A DNA stretch of 64,000 nt, taken from assembly GCA_012931725.1 (NCBI GenBank), contig CM022946.1:79331906-79395905 (forward strand), in the 5' to 3' direction. The notes beneath the pieces were generated by a model, which had not been told where the DNA came from, did not search any database, and was given only the letters and a program-made list of their open reading frames with translations. The stretch is from Litsea cubeba. Taxonomy: Eukaryota; Streptophyta; Magnoliopsida; Laurales; Lauraceae. Numbering within the stretch: position 1 is the stretch's first letter; each line of letters begins with the position of its first letter. This document shows, one piece after another, positions 22,401 to 32,797 of the stretch. Made by a program: the position numbers and the translations under genes.

Positions 22401-24757
22401 TAGATGGATATTCCGGGTATAATCAGATAGAAATCGCCCCGGAAGACCAAGAGAAAACAACTTTCACATGCCCCTTTGGCACTTTTGCTTACCGACGGAT
22501 GCCCTTTGGGCTGTGCAATGCTCCGGCAACCTTTCAAAGGTGCATGCTGAGTATTTTTAGCGATATGGTGGAACATTTTCTCGAAGTCTTCATGGACGAT
22601 TTTTCAGTTTTTGGAGAGTCATTCCAAGATTGTTTGAGCAACTTAACTAAAGTCCTCTCTAGGTGTGAAGAAAAGAACTTAGTACTTAATTGGGAAAAAT
22701 GTCATTTTATGGTACGACAAGGGATTGTCCTTGGCCACATTGTATCATCCAAAGGATTGGAAGTGGACAAAGCCAAAATAGACTTAATTTCCAATTTGCC
22801 CACCCCAAAAACCGTAAGAGATATAAGATCTTTCTTAGGGCATGCCGGATTCTACAGAAGGTTCATAAAAGGTTTCAGTGTCATTTCTAGACCATTATGC
22901 AACCTTCTGCTAAAGGAAGCAGAATTTGAGTGGACAGAGGCATGTCAAGTGGCTTTTACCAAGCTTAAGGACATGTTGACGACCGCTCCAATTATGCAAC
23001 CTCCAGATTGGAGCCTACCCTTTGAAATCATGTGTGATGCTAGTGATTATGCGGTTGGGGCGGTTCTTGGGCAACGTAGAGACAAAAAGCCATTTGTGAT
23101 TTACTATGCTAGCCGGACTTTAAACAGTGCACAGATCAATTATTCAACAACAGAGAAAGAATTATTGGCTGTGGTCTATGCACTGGATAAATTTCGTTCC
23201 TACTTAATTGGATCCAAAATTGTGATATTTACTGACCATTCTGCGCTGAAGTATCTTCTTTCTAAGAAAGATGCCAAGCCTAGACTGATCAGATGGGTCC
23301 TTCTACTCCAAGAGTTTGATATTGAAATCAAGGATAAGAAAGGAGTAGAAAACGTGGTGGCCGATCATCTTTCTAGGCTTGTCCTTTCCAAAACTTTAGA
23401 ACCCTTACCAATCCAGGACACTTTCCCTGATGAGCATTTATTTGCCACATTTTCCCATTCTCCATGGTATGCAGACATTGCTAATTATCTAGCTTCGGGT
23501 GAAATTCCAAAAGAATGGACGCAGCAAGATAAAAACAAGTTTTTCTCTGAGGTGAAACTGTTCTTCTGGGATGAACCATACCTTTTTAAATACTGCCCAG
23601 ACCAAATCATTAGGAGATGCATTCCTGACCATGAAATCAATAGTGTTATATCCTTTTGCCACTCGCATGTTTGTGGTGGCCATTTTTCTGCTAAAAAGAC
23701 CGCTCACAAAATTTTACAATCTGGATTTTACTGGCCCACTTTATTTAAAGATGCACATGATTTATGTAAGACATGTGAGCGGTGCCAAAAATTGGGTTCC
23801 ATTTCCAAAAGGAATATGATGCCTTTAAACCCAATTTTGGTCGTCGAGTTATTCGATGTTTGGGGTATAGACTTTATGGGACCTTTTCCACCGAGCTATG
23901 GTTTTCATTATATCCTCGTTGCAGTTGATTATGTGTCCAAATGGATTGAAGCTGTCCCATGTAGGAATAATGATGCTAAAACGGTCAAAAAGTTTATCTT
24001 GGACAATATCTTTTCCCGTTTCGGAACTCCACGTGCCATCATTAGTGATGGGGGCACTCACTTTTGTAACCGCATCATTGAGAGTTTGTTTAAAAATTAC
24101 GGTGTTACACATAAAGTGGCTACCCCCTATCACCCTCAAACAAGTGGGCAGGTTGAGGTCTCAAATAGGGAAATCAAACGAATTTTGGAGACCACGGTAA
24201 AACCAAATCGTAAGGATTGGTCAATACGGCTAAATGATGCCTTGTGGGCTTATAGAACTGCGTATAAGACCCCAATTGGGATGTCTCCATACCGGCTTAT
24301 ATATGGGAAAGCTTGCCACCTTCCGGTGGAGCTGGAACATAAAGCTTATTGGGCCATAAAACAATTGAATGTTGACTTAGACAAGGCTGGGGAGAAAAGA
24401 GCCCTTGATCTAACTGAATTAGAAGAATTGAGAAACGAGGCTTATATGAACTCAAGAATTTACAAAGATAGGACTAAGGCATTTCATGATAAACGGGTAT
24501 TAAGGAAGTCATTCCATCCGTCTCAAAAAGTCCTCTTGTACAATTCTCGACTTCATCTTTTCCCTGGAAAGTTAAGATCTCGTTGGACTGGCCCCTACAT
24601 TGTTCAAGAAGTATTTCCATATGGGGCAGTGACCCTCATTGATCCATCGAATGGTACCTCTTTTAAAGTTAATGGACAACGTTTAAAACCATTTTTGGAG
24701 ACTGTTCCTCCAGAGGAAAATGACATTCCTCTGATTGATCCTGTCTATCAGGATTGA
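19424..24757 (+). CDS. gag-pol: Athila-1 Gag-Pol polyprotein, intact frame
   Basis: A single open frame of about 1,777 codons. I prefer the ATG at 19424 (context AATATGGCTG); the frame also extends upstream to a TTG at 19373. Gag (about 19550-20300) contains GVIQLLPKFHGL and FRLFPFSLKEKAKAWL, then a CX2CX4HX4C knuckle beginning at 20306. The protease has LLDLGAS (Asp codon 21275), the DLG form usual in Athila. RT has MPFGLCNAPATFQ and FMDD (Asp codons 22595 and 22598). RNase H begins near CDAS (23036), with STTEKELLAV and FTDHSALKYL. Integrase has an HHCC zinc region ending CKTCERCQ and a DD35E triad (Asp 23868, Asp 24047, Glu 24155). No chromodomain follows. No stop or shift is seen. It lets the element copy its RNA in cytoplasmic particles and insert the DNA in the nucleus; activity is inferred from intactness only. 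Confidence 0.95.
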   Translation: MADEHSDNEEIRNENENGNGNGNGPNNNGEVNQPLRSLRDYLHPTRQATPSCMVIPAGAGQFDIKPGVIQLLPKFHGLESESAYLHIKEFEEVCATLHFNNVREDLIKFRLFPFSLKEKAKAWLHSLQPNSIALWSDMVREFLKKFFPLHKTNTLRRNIMNFKQKDKESYYRCWERFNELLLACPHHGFELHNTIGHFYDGLSPETRQFVEMMCNGEFMAKNPNQAWTYLQFLADSAQNWDTSEGIDPVKQSNQAKGGGLYVLKEKDDIQAKIAYLTREVESLKFVKNKEPAIVCGICASDSHISSECPTLPAFQEVTHEQANATNTYNRQFNHSLGNTYNPNWRNHPNFSWRNGPNATPPNFNQMSNQFGGTSGTYAQNTQQMAPPTNQTTPWDELVAKFMMNQESINKKQDRNFESLQNTMQNLCKLIEAQNKGVFPAQPQPNPKGQYEVHQGGPSNSKEQVQAVTTLRSGKEIEKPDLEKDKQPASSDQEGKEKEASPIKEKSPVPPGFKPLPPFPNRLAPPKPSIQNQEILDVLKEVKINIPLLDAIKQVPSYAKFLKELCTLKRKIHVQKKAFLTEQASAILKHDTPPKFKDPGCPTISCIIGNYQIEQALLDLGASVNLLPYSVYVKLGLGELKPTQVTLQLADRSIKRPRGIVEDVLVQVDKFYFPVDFIVLDTHPVADPHVQIPVILGRPFLATSNALINCRNGKMTLSFGNMTLELNVFDLCKQPRDDNIDLEEVDLIGVLTAETFEKSISDSIESIEDLTLCEETLDSTVEMVNTVGKPSFEKLVPTGTPSFPSQVRPPKPELKPLPSHLKYAYLGENETFPVVISAHLDKDQEVQLLEVLKLHKGAIAWTVADIKGINPLVCTHHIYLEENAKPSRQMQRRLNPTMQEVVRAEVLKLLDVGIIYPISDSQWVSPTQVVPKKAGVTVVRNANDELVPTRVPTGWRVCIDYRKLNVVTRKDHFPLPFLDQILERVAGHEYYCFLDGYSGYNQIEIAPEDQEKTTFTCPFGTFAYRRMPFGLCNAPATFQRCMLSIFSDMVEHFLEVFMDDFSVFGESFQDCLSNLTKVLSRCEEKNLVLNWEKCHFMVRQGIVLGHIVSSKGLEVDKAKIDLISNLPTPKTVRDIRSFLGHAGFYRRFIKGFSVISRPLCNLLLKEAEFEWTEACQVAFTKLKDMLTTAPIMQPPDWSLPFEIMCDASDYAVGAVLGQRRDKKPFVIYYASRTLNSAQINYSTTEKELLAVVYALDKFRSYLIGSKIVIFTDHSALKYLLSKKDAKPRLIRWVLLLQEFDIEIKDKKGVENVVADHLSRLVLSKTLEPLPIQDTFPDEHLFATFSHSPWYADIANYLASGEIPKEWTQQDKNKFFSEVKLFFWDEPYLFKYCPDQIIRRCIPDHEINSVISFCHSHVCGGHFSAKKTAHKILQSGFYWPTLFKDAHDLCKTCERCQKLGSISKRNMMPLNPILVVELFDVWGIDFMGPFPPSYGFHYILVAVDYVSKWIEAVPCRNNDAKTVKKFILDNIFSRFGTPRAIISDGGTHFCNRIIESLFKNYGVTHKVATPYHPQTSGQVEVSNREIKRILETTVKPNRKDWSIRLNDALWAYRTAYKTPIGMSPYRLIYGKACHLPVELEHKAYWAIKQLNVDLDKAGEKRALDLTELEELRNEAYMNSRIYKDRTKAFHDKRVLRKSFHPSQKVLLYNSRLHLFPGKLRSRWTGPYIVQEVFPYGAVTLIDPSNGTSFKVNGQRLKPFLETVPPEENDIPLIDPVYQD

Positions 24758-25631
24758 CGGGCACTGGATCTGACAGTGACCCATACCCTTGTATATTATG
24801 CATATATTTTCTTGCTTTTTCTTTTTGTGTTCTTTGTCTCACATTGGACAGGTTTCTACGTGAAAGCTTCATTACTCCAGGTGCTTTCTACCCATTCTTC
24901 TCCTTCTACATTTTCACCTCATGTTACATTCCATTTTGCATTTCATGTATGACATCGAGGACGTTGTCTAGTTTAGGTTGGCGGGTGAGAACAAGCACAC
25001 TTGTCCAATTTTAGACATTTTTTTTTCTCATTTTTGTGTAGTCTTTTTTTCAAAAAAAAAAAAAAGAAGGGTTTCCAAAGGAACTTGATGATTCGAAGAT
25101 GTCTAGAAATCTGGAATTTCATAATTTTGAAAGGAAGTAAAATGAAGGTTCACAAATTTCTAAAAGATAAAAAGAATACCGAACTTTGTTTTTCACAGTA
25201 ACACATGTACATCATTTCAAAAGTCTTGGATAAAAAGATTTAAGTGTCATTTTCAGAATTCTTTCAAAAATATATATATATATATAGAAATGACTTTATG
25301 AGATTTGGCCATATGAGTTCTCCTGGTTCATCGGTAAGGTTAGGCCAACCAAAACCATTGAATTAATTCGGGTGAATTGAAAAGGGCTGCCTATTGTTGG
25401 GGACCGTTTAAAAAAAAAGTGTTTAGTTATAATTCTTGAAAAGAATAAAAAGTTGTGTGACTAGTTTGGGTTCGTAGCCTTTTTAACCCGAGCTAGTAAG
25501 CCCATAGGGGTATTTATATACCTAGTGCCCTAAAGACATCTGTTTTGGGAGTCATTGGCCTAACACTCGTTACATGGGTTAATTAGAAAGCTTAAGGGAC
25601 CTAGATATTGCACAGTCACATGTGTGGTATT

Positions 25632-25667
<36 letters not shown>

Positions 25668-26231
25668 TACATCTCGCGGCCTTTAAAAAAAACAGTAGTG
25701 CGAAAGCCGTCATAGTAGCCTTGAGAGGAGACTTGTTTTTTTTTTTTTTTTTTCCCCGAATCTAGGAAAGTTGAAAATTCTGAGGAAGAATTCTGTTTTC
25801 ATGGCATTATCATAGAACATTTAAAATTTTTGATTTGATGTATACACGCACAAGGCACCCAAAGTTTTGGTATAGTTTTTTTTTGAAAAGAAAAATGTGA
25901 ACTAGATTTTGAAAAGTCCGAAATCTTGATTATTCGAGGATTCAAGGCATCCGATTTGACTCAATCGTCTTTTGAAAAACCTTCCGTTGACTTTCTTTTA
26001 TTTTTAGGTAAATGGATTTTGTGGGCATATTCACTGCAAACCCTCACGAGGCACAACTCGTCCACTAGGGGTAACCTAGGGGTTTAAGGGCTTGCTGCAT
26101 ATGCTAAATGCAGCCGAGAGTAACCAGCGAAAGTGGTGTTTTACTTTTTGTCTTTGCATTTAGTTTATATTAGATTAGGCAAGAGCACTATCATAGTTCG
26201 CATATTTTGCTCGGGACTAGCAAAATGCTGG
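24758..26231 (+). other. Athila-1 3' non-coding region
   Basis: About 1.47 kb between the pol stop and the PPT. It has no open frame above about 90 codons and no transmembrane or envelope-like sequence, so the third ORF of some Athila elements is absent. It contains homopolymer tracts, including a run of about 29 A (25637-25665) and a T-run (about 25737-25754). The last third (25990-26230) aligns with the inverted 52530-52750 of Athila-2. Confidence 0.8.
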
Positions 26232-26241
26232 TTGGGGAGTG
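26232..26241 (+). promoter_or_regulatory. Athila-1 polypurine tract
   Basis: TTGGGGAGTG lies directly before the 3' LTR start at 26242 and serves as the plus-strand primer. The purine run is short. Confidence 0.7.
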
Positions 26242-28327
26242 TGATAAGTCCCTAAAAATGCATAATTTCATCATCATTTTAGAATAATTAAGGACTTATT
26301 CTTTAAATCATGCACCGTTTTGGTAGGAAAATCATGATTTTATGTTTTGAGCATCAAAATTCAAATTCAAGTCAAAATTTATTGAAAAATTGCATTTTTA
26401 CATACAATCATGAATTTCTATATTTTTGGCATTGGAAGTCATAAAATTCCTCATAACTTTTTGTTCACACATAAAATGATGAATTTTCTTTACACCATTG
26501 ATTTAATTAAAGAATATTTTTTAATAAAATGGTGACATTTTAAGCATCCATTTAGTGTGAATTGGGTGGACCCGCATATTGCATCATTCCCTACCTTTAT
26601 GATTAGAGTATTCTTTAATCCTTGTTTTTATTTTTTTGTAGGGAATTTCATAAATTGGGACCCGCGAGAGAAAGAAATCAATTGAAGAATTAAAGATGAC
26701 ATCCAAGAGAAGATTGCACACACAAGTGGGGCCCATCATGTGTTCCAATTGATAATACAAATCTGAATCTCAGATTTGGAATTATTTAAGCCAAGATGGA
26801 AGAAGTCCAAACTCAAACAAATTAAGGAGATGCATGCTCACAACCATGGCCCACCTCCTTTGCAACTTGGAATGAAATTAAAATTCAACTCCAAGGTGGG
26901 ACCATGTCAAGGATAATTTTCCAGCCATGAAGAGTTCAAAAGAATAGAAGATCTTGCTTAGCAATCCAAGTTGGAAACAAATTAGAAGAGTGCAAGATTT
27001 TAGCACCAAGTTGTTAAAGTTAACTCCAAGAAGATAAGCCTCAAGATTTGAAGTTTGCAACCCAAGATTTATCCAAACAAGCATCACACGTGCATATCTC
27101 TCCATCCCAAGTTTCACACGTTGAAACACCTCTTTCCAAAGCATTTCACACGTCCAAGATGAGGGACCACAAGCATCCAAGATTTGTTTCAAATCTGAAA
27201 TTTCAGATTTGAATTGTTTCTTAGCCAAGTAAGTGGGACCCTTTTTAAGAGAAGCAAGCTACAAAGAGAAGTTTAAATTGAGAAGGACTTTTGGTGGCAA
27301 ACCAATCAACAAGAAGATCCCAAGATTGTTCAATCTCAGCCCTCCAAATCCTATCCCAACTTGGACCCCACACTTCAAACTCTACCAAATCCAAAACCTT
27401 GCAACCCAAGCTATCAAAAAATCATAAAAGACCATGAATATGGGCTGCACGGAGATACCAATCCCCCCTACTCTCTTGGACGACCAGCAACTCCATCTTC
27501 CCCTTTTTCATTTTTTTCCTCCATCTCTCCCTACTTCCATCACTACTTCATCCAAGGCCTTCCCTAAGGCACACCACCACTTGGATTTCTACACCACCGT
27601 CGCGCCGTCGCCGTTGCTATCGTCACTTCATCATTGGACCAGCCATAAATCATCTTCTATTGCTTGGATTTCAGATCGCAAAACGAGAGACGGTTGGATC
27701 GCCGTTCTAGACCGCGAGTCCTTCTCCTCCGTTTAGTGTTTCGGATGTCTAAGGGTAAGTTTAGATGAACATTATTTTAATTTAACCAATCTTGTAATGG
27801 CTATTTGCATATAATGGGGCTTTCTTTAATGAATCAAGTTCATGAGGTCTTGGTTTTCACCAATGGGTCAACATCGAATGTTTGTGTGTAAGTGACAGTA
27901 CACACTTGGTACGGTGGTCTTGGTTTTTATTGATAACATTCAGCAAAATAGCTATTGCATTATTTTAGGATTAAAATCCATCTTTTTATTCTCTGATTTT
28001 ATTTTATTTTATTTTATTTTTATGTTTAGGTATTTAAATAATCACTACAAATTGGTTGTTCTAACAACTCTTATGGTGAATGCAGTAATTAGATTAGACT
28101 AAGTTTTTAGTTTAAGTTTTTTATTTATAATTGTAATTAATATTTCAGACTTGTAATTAATTATTTATTACAAGTAGGATACTTGATTTGTATAGATTTT
28201 ATTAGGCTAGTACTGGTTTTCAAATAGGACAGGTTTATTTAAGTGATTACTCCCTGTGGATCGACCTCGGACTTCACCGAGTTATTTATTACTACAATCG
28301 CGGCCTTGCACTTGGGGCTAACGATCA
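26242..28327 (+). mobile_element. Athila-1 3' LTR
   Basis: 2,086 bp, almost identical to the 5' LTR, followed directly by the CATTC duplication and the copia pol. Differences seen: G/A at the GGGCCCGCAT site, G/A in CCAAGCTC, T/C in GATCGTCG, one T in a T-run, and the TTTA tract near 28000. Confidence 0.93.
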
Positions 28328-31300
28328 CATTCAATGCACAAAAGAAGGCAGCACCATGGGTCCTTGATAGTGGCTGTTCAAGCCATATGCCAGGTGATAA
28401 GGAAAAATTCGTCAAATTACAGCACTGTGAAGGCGGATCAGTGAAGTTTGGTAACAATGATGGTGCCAAAATCTGCGGAAAAGGTGTTGTTCAGCTAAAG
28501 GCAAACAAGATCAGATCAGACGAGGTCTTATATGTGTCTGGACTGAGACACAACTTGCTTAGTGTGAGCCAGATCTGTGACAGAGGCCACGAAGTTGTCT
28601 TCACTAAGAATGGGTTTGCTATCAAGAAGTGTAGCAACGGCAAAACAGTGGCTACTGGATCTAGGACTGCTGGAAATCTCTATACATTGTCAGATGGAGC
28701 TGAAAAGACTTGCTTGATGAGTCGGACAGAGGAAAGTTGGTTGTGGCACAAACGCCTTGGGCATTTAAACTTTGATAACATGTCAAAGATTTGCAATTTA
28801 AAGGCTGTCAGAGGTATGTCTACAGTTGAAAAACCTTCCAACCCCATTTGCGATTCTTGCCAAAAGGGAAAGCAAACGAGGGTAATGTTCAAGTCAAAGG
28901 AGCATCATTCAAAGAAACCTCTTGAGCTAGTGCACACTGATCTCTGTGGACCGATGCGAACTCAAAGCATCAATGGAGATAAGTATTTTATGTTATGCAT
29001 TGATGATTATACTCGTATGACATGGGTATTGTTTCTTAAGCATAAACATCAAGCACTTGATCGTTTTAAAGTGTTTAAAGCACAGGTTGAAAATATACTT
29101 GGAAAACGTATCAAGATTTTAAGGTCTGATCGAGGCGGTGAATTCACATCTGAAGAGTTCACTAACTATTGTGAGCACCATGGCATTCAAAGACAATATT
29201 CAGCCCCTAGAACTCCACAGCAAAATGGAGTTGTGGAACGGAAAAGTCGCACCGTGCAAGAGATGGCTCGCACAATGCTAACTGAGAGTAAGCTAGCTGA
29301 CAAATACTGGAAGGAGGCAATCCATACGGCTGTATACATTCAGAATCGATGCTTGATCAGGCCACATGAAGACAAAACTCCTTATGAGCTCTGGTTTGGG
29401 AGAAAAGCAACAGTCAAGCACTTCAGAGTCTTCGGTAGCAAGTGTTACATCAAGCGTCTTGAACAAAATCCGGGCAAATTTGATGAAAGAGCTGATGAAG
29501 GTATATTTCTTGGTTACTCCTCCTCTAGTAAGGCTTACAGATGTCTTAACAAAAGGACCAGAAAAATCATAGAAAGTGCCGATGTTAGAATTGATGAAAA
29601 TCATGAATCAAAGAATGTAACTCATCATGACAGTCCAGTTTATGAGGACTCAAGTGAGATTGATGATGAAGTGGCTGAACCTAATGATTCTGAGAAATCA
29701 AAGGATGACTCAAAGGATGCAACACCTAGAAAGAAAAGTACTTGGGTAGAGCAACACCCTAAGGATCAAATCATTGGAGATCCTGAGGCCGGTATTAAAA
29801 CAAGACAAAGTGTAGTTAGCAATTACTCACTTGTGTCCACCATTGAACCCAAGACTGTGGCTGAAGCCAGTCTCGATGAAAGTTGGTTGAAAGCGATGCA
29901 TGAGGAGTTGGAGCAAATTGAGAAGAACTCCACATGGGAACTAGTCTCTAGACCTACCGATAAGAATGTTATTGGTACTAAATGGGTCTTTCGGAATAAG
30001 CTGAATGAAGATGGTCAGGTCATACGAAACAAAGCAAGGTTGGTTTGTAAAGGCTATGCTCAAGTCGAAGGCATAGATTTTGAAGAGACCTTTGCACCGG
30101 TGGCTCGTCTGGAAGCCATTCGTATGTTTCTTGCATTGGCTGCATACAAAACCTTCAAGGTATTTCAGATGGATGTAAAGTCAGCCTTCTTGAATGGATT
30201 ACTTGAAGAAGAGGTCTACATTGAGCAACCTGATGGTTTTCTCATAAGCAAAAATTCAGACCTTATGTGCAAGTTGAAAAAGGCTCTTTATGGGCTGAAA
30301 CAAGCGCCAAGGGCGTGGTATGCAAGGCTGGACCTCTATCTCCGCAAGATCGGCTTTAGAAAAGGACTGGTTGATAACAATCTTTATGTCAAAACAGAGT
30401 TGAGCAAACAGCTGGTTGTCATTGTTTATGTCGATGACATAATCTTTGGTGGCAATGATGAGGAAATGTGCAGGAATTTTGCTGAAGAGATGAAGAAAGA
30501 ATTTGAGATGTCAATGCTTGGAGAACTAAAGTTCTTCCTTGGTTTACAAGTTCAGCAGCTGAAACATGGAATCTTCATATCACAGATGAAATACATCAAG
30601 GAAATGCTGAAGTGTTTTAACATGGAAGACAGCAAGCCAGTGAGCACACCAATGACAACGAACACAAAGCTAAGCAAAGATGATAAGGGTTCGTCCGTTG
30701 ATCACACCACTTATCGTTCTATGATAGGAAGCTTGCTTTATTTGACTGCTACAAGACCGGATCTTCTGCAAGCAGTATGTATGGTGGCTCGATTTCAAGC
30801 ATCACCAACTGAGACGCACCTTACAGCAGTAAAAAGGATATTTCGATATCTAAAAGGTACCATGGAGCTTGGTATTTGGTATCCTAAAGGCAAATCCTTC
30901 ACTCTTGTTGCATACTCTGACGCCGATTGGGCTCGATGTATAGATGATCGCAAGAGTACAAGCGGTGGTGCATTCTATCTCGGTGAAAGGTTGGTGGCAT
31001 GGCACAGTAAGAAACAAGATTCAGTATCCCTTTCTACAGCGGAAGCGGAATATATTGCAGCGGCAACTTGTTGTACGCAAGTGTTATGGATGCGGCAAAT
31101 GCTCTCTGATCTAGGAGTTCCGACAACAGATCCTACGCCGATCCTCTGTGACAACACAAGTGCAATTCACATCTCTAAGAATCCTGTTCAGCATTCTAGA
31201 ATGAAGCATGTTGCAATCCGCTATCACTTTCTCAAGGAAAAGGTTGCAGACGGTGAGGTAAAGTTGGAATATGTTCCAACTACTGAGCAAGTTGCTGATA

Positions 31301-31380
31301 TCTTCACAAAACCTCTGCCAAAGGAAGTCTTCGAGTATCTCCGAAAAAAATTAGGAGTTACTCACTCTCCTAATCCTTAG
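28328..31380 (+). CDS. pol: Copia pol: protease, integrase, RT and RNase H (5' end severed by Athila-1)
   Basis: Ty1/copia order. The protease active site DSG is at 28366-28374. The GAG-pre-integrase zinc region has LWHKRLGHL and CDSCQKGK. Integrase has a DD35E triad with Asp codons 28939 and 29128 and Glu codon 29236. RT has TKWVFRNKL, FQMDVKSAFLNG and YVDD (30427-30438). RNase H has YSDADW (Asp 30919), STAEAEY and CDNTSA (Asp 31150). The frame is open to the stop at 31378-31380. Its phase matches the second gag frame at the Athila junction once the insertion and one CATTC are discounted, so pol was in the same frame as that part of gag. The first ATG after the junction is at 28387, beyond the DSG, so no full protein can be made from this copy. 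The open frame upstream of 28328 is Athila LTR sequence. Confidence 0.93.
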
Positions 31381-31652
31381 GAGTTGTGCTTGAAAGGGGG
31401 AGCAATGTATTCCTTGAAAATCCTATTCGCTCCTTGATTGGTCCCTTTGGACTTGTTGTCAAAGGGGGAGAAAGTGTTATGCTAGGAGAAAGCTATGCTA
31501 GAAAAAGTTATGGTATGATAGCTTGGGGGAGATTGGTATCAAGAATGTGAAGATCTTGATTCTGTTGGTCTATGGTTCTGAAGAAGCTTCATGAAGGTCA
31601 ATTGGTTCAAAGTGTTCCAAGTGTTGAAGTTCCAAGTGTTGCCAACAATTCC

Positions 31653-31664
31653 AAAGGGGGAGAT
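31653..31664 (+). promoter_or_regulatory. Copia polypurine tract
   Basis: AAAGGGGGAGAT directly before the 3' LTR start at 31665. Similar purine runs (AAAGGGGGAG) occur upstream at 31393 and 31463 in the 280 bp region between the pol stop and the LTR; these could be old PPT copies. Confidence 0.8.
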
Positions 31665-32792
31665 TGTTGGAATTTGAGATGACTTAAGAAGTTTAATGAA
31701 GCATTGAAGTGTTTAGTATCTCAAGTAATCATTTGATGTTGGAATTATTGTCAACACAATGTCACAAGTGTGGTGTTGATAGAGCTTCAAAGAGAAAACA
31801 GACTGAAACAGTACAGGAAATAAGAAGTCCTGAAGCAGTGTGGCCGGTCGACTTGGAACCCCACGCGGTCGACCGAGCATGAGAAGTCTGCAGAAAACAA
31901 GTCTCAGTTAGCTCCCAGTTAATTGTTGCCACAGTGTGTCGCAGGTCGACCGGGGACCCCACGCGGTCGACCGAGCACGACAGTTATCTGCTTCCACTAT
32001 GTGTCGCCGGTCGACCGGGCACTCCATGATGTCGACCGAGCACGGGAACCAGAATTGCGCAGAATTAGAAGTTTTGCACGAAAATTCAGGAAACTCTTGT
32101 ATTTCATTTGGGACTATTTCTAAACGAGTTCTAGCCTAATTTGAACACTCTTAAGGGTTACCATAACCTATATAAAGGCATGCTGGGTTCGTTTTTAAGA
32201 GTACAGAAGAGAAGAGAAGAGAAGAGAAGAGAGAAAGAGAGGGTTTTGGAGAGAAGAAGGTGCTGCTGCTGTGTGTTGCTGTGTGTTGTTGTGTTGCACG
32301 TTTCTACAGCAAGTGTGGACGAGAATGCGCTCATGAAGATGGTGATTCGTCCATAAGATAAGTGTCTCTCTGTTTATGCTTTAATTTCAATTTGTAAGGG
32401 ATAGAGAGAGAGAGATTGTAGAGGGGAAGGGCTGTAGAAAAGTTCTCTACTTTTATTCTGTAGAACATCAAGTTGGTGCTTGGTGTTAGGGGTTTGGTGA
32501 TCCTATCTGTTGGTGCAGATAAATTGTAAAGGGAGTAGGTGCTTCCTAGATAGTTGGTGCTATCTGAAACTTAAGGGTTGGTGCTCTTTGTCGTTGGTGC
32601 GACTAAACAGATTCAGACCTGCTCCGGATCGGTGTTCGGACAGTCTTTGAACCGTGGACGTAGCCTTTTGGTGAACCACGTTAAATCTGGTGTCCTTGTG
32701 TGATTTGATTTGCTTTTGTTGTTAAATTGGACCTGTTTTCAAAGGAATCACTGATTCACCCCCCCCCCTCTCAGTGATCGCGATATCTAACA
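31665..32792 (+). mobile_element. Copia 3' LTR
   Basis: 1,128 bp with the same structure as the 5' LTR: cassette 31844-32045, TATA 32168-32177, a run of ten C near the end. It is followed by TAATA and then element A's LTR. Confidence 0.92.
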
Positions 32793-32797
32793 TAATA

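Larger units (their letters stand above)
16296..28327 (+). mobile_element. Athila-1: young, apparently complete Athila (Ty3/gypsy) element
   Basis: 12,032 bp, with LTRs 16296-18379 and 26242-28327 that begin TGATAAGTCC and end CTAACGATCA. The duplication CATTC is perfect (16291-16295 and 28328-28332). PBS and PPT are present, and one long uninterrupted gag-pro-pol frame. The LTRs differ by about three substitutions plus two length changes in T/TTTA tracts (about 0.15%), so insertion is very recent. It sits between the gag and protease parts of the copia, in the same orientation. The envelope-like ORF known from some Athila members is not visible. Confidence 0.95.
13274..32792 (+). mobile_element. 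Copia element with a nested Athila, inserted in element A's LTR
   Basis: LTRs of 1,143 bp (13274-14416) and 1,128 bp (31665-32792) begin TGTTGGAATT and end TATCTAACA. The flanking duplication TAATA is perfect (13269-13273 and 32793-32797). PBS and PPT are present. Coding order PR-IN-RT-RNase H proves Ty1/copia. Without the Athila it is about 7.5 kb. The LTRs differ by about 14 substitutions plus a 14 bp duplication near 13379 in the left copy, roughly 1.2%. The lineage could be Tork- or SIRE-like; I did not settle it. Confidence 0.93.

Noticed and set aside
24758..26231. An envelope-like third ORF in Athila-1
   Set aside because: The longest frames are below 90 codons, with no signal or transmembrane segment.
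28243..28387. A chimeric Athila-copia protein starting in the Athila LTR
   Set aside because: The open frame begins with GTG, and its first ATG (28387) is beyond the junction and beyond the protease DSG, so there is no plausible start in the LTR.
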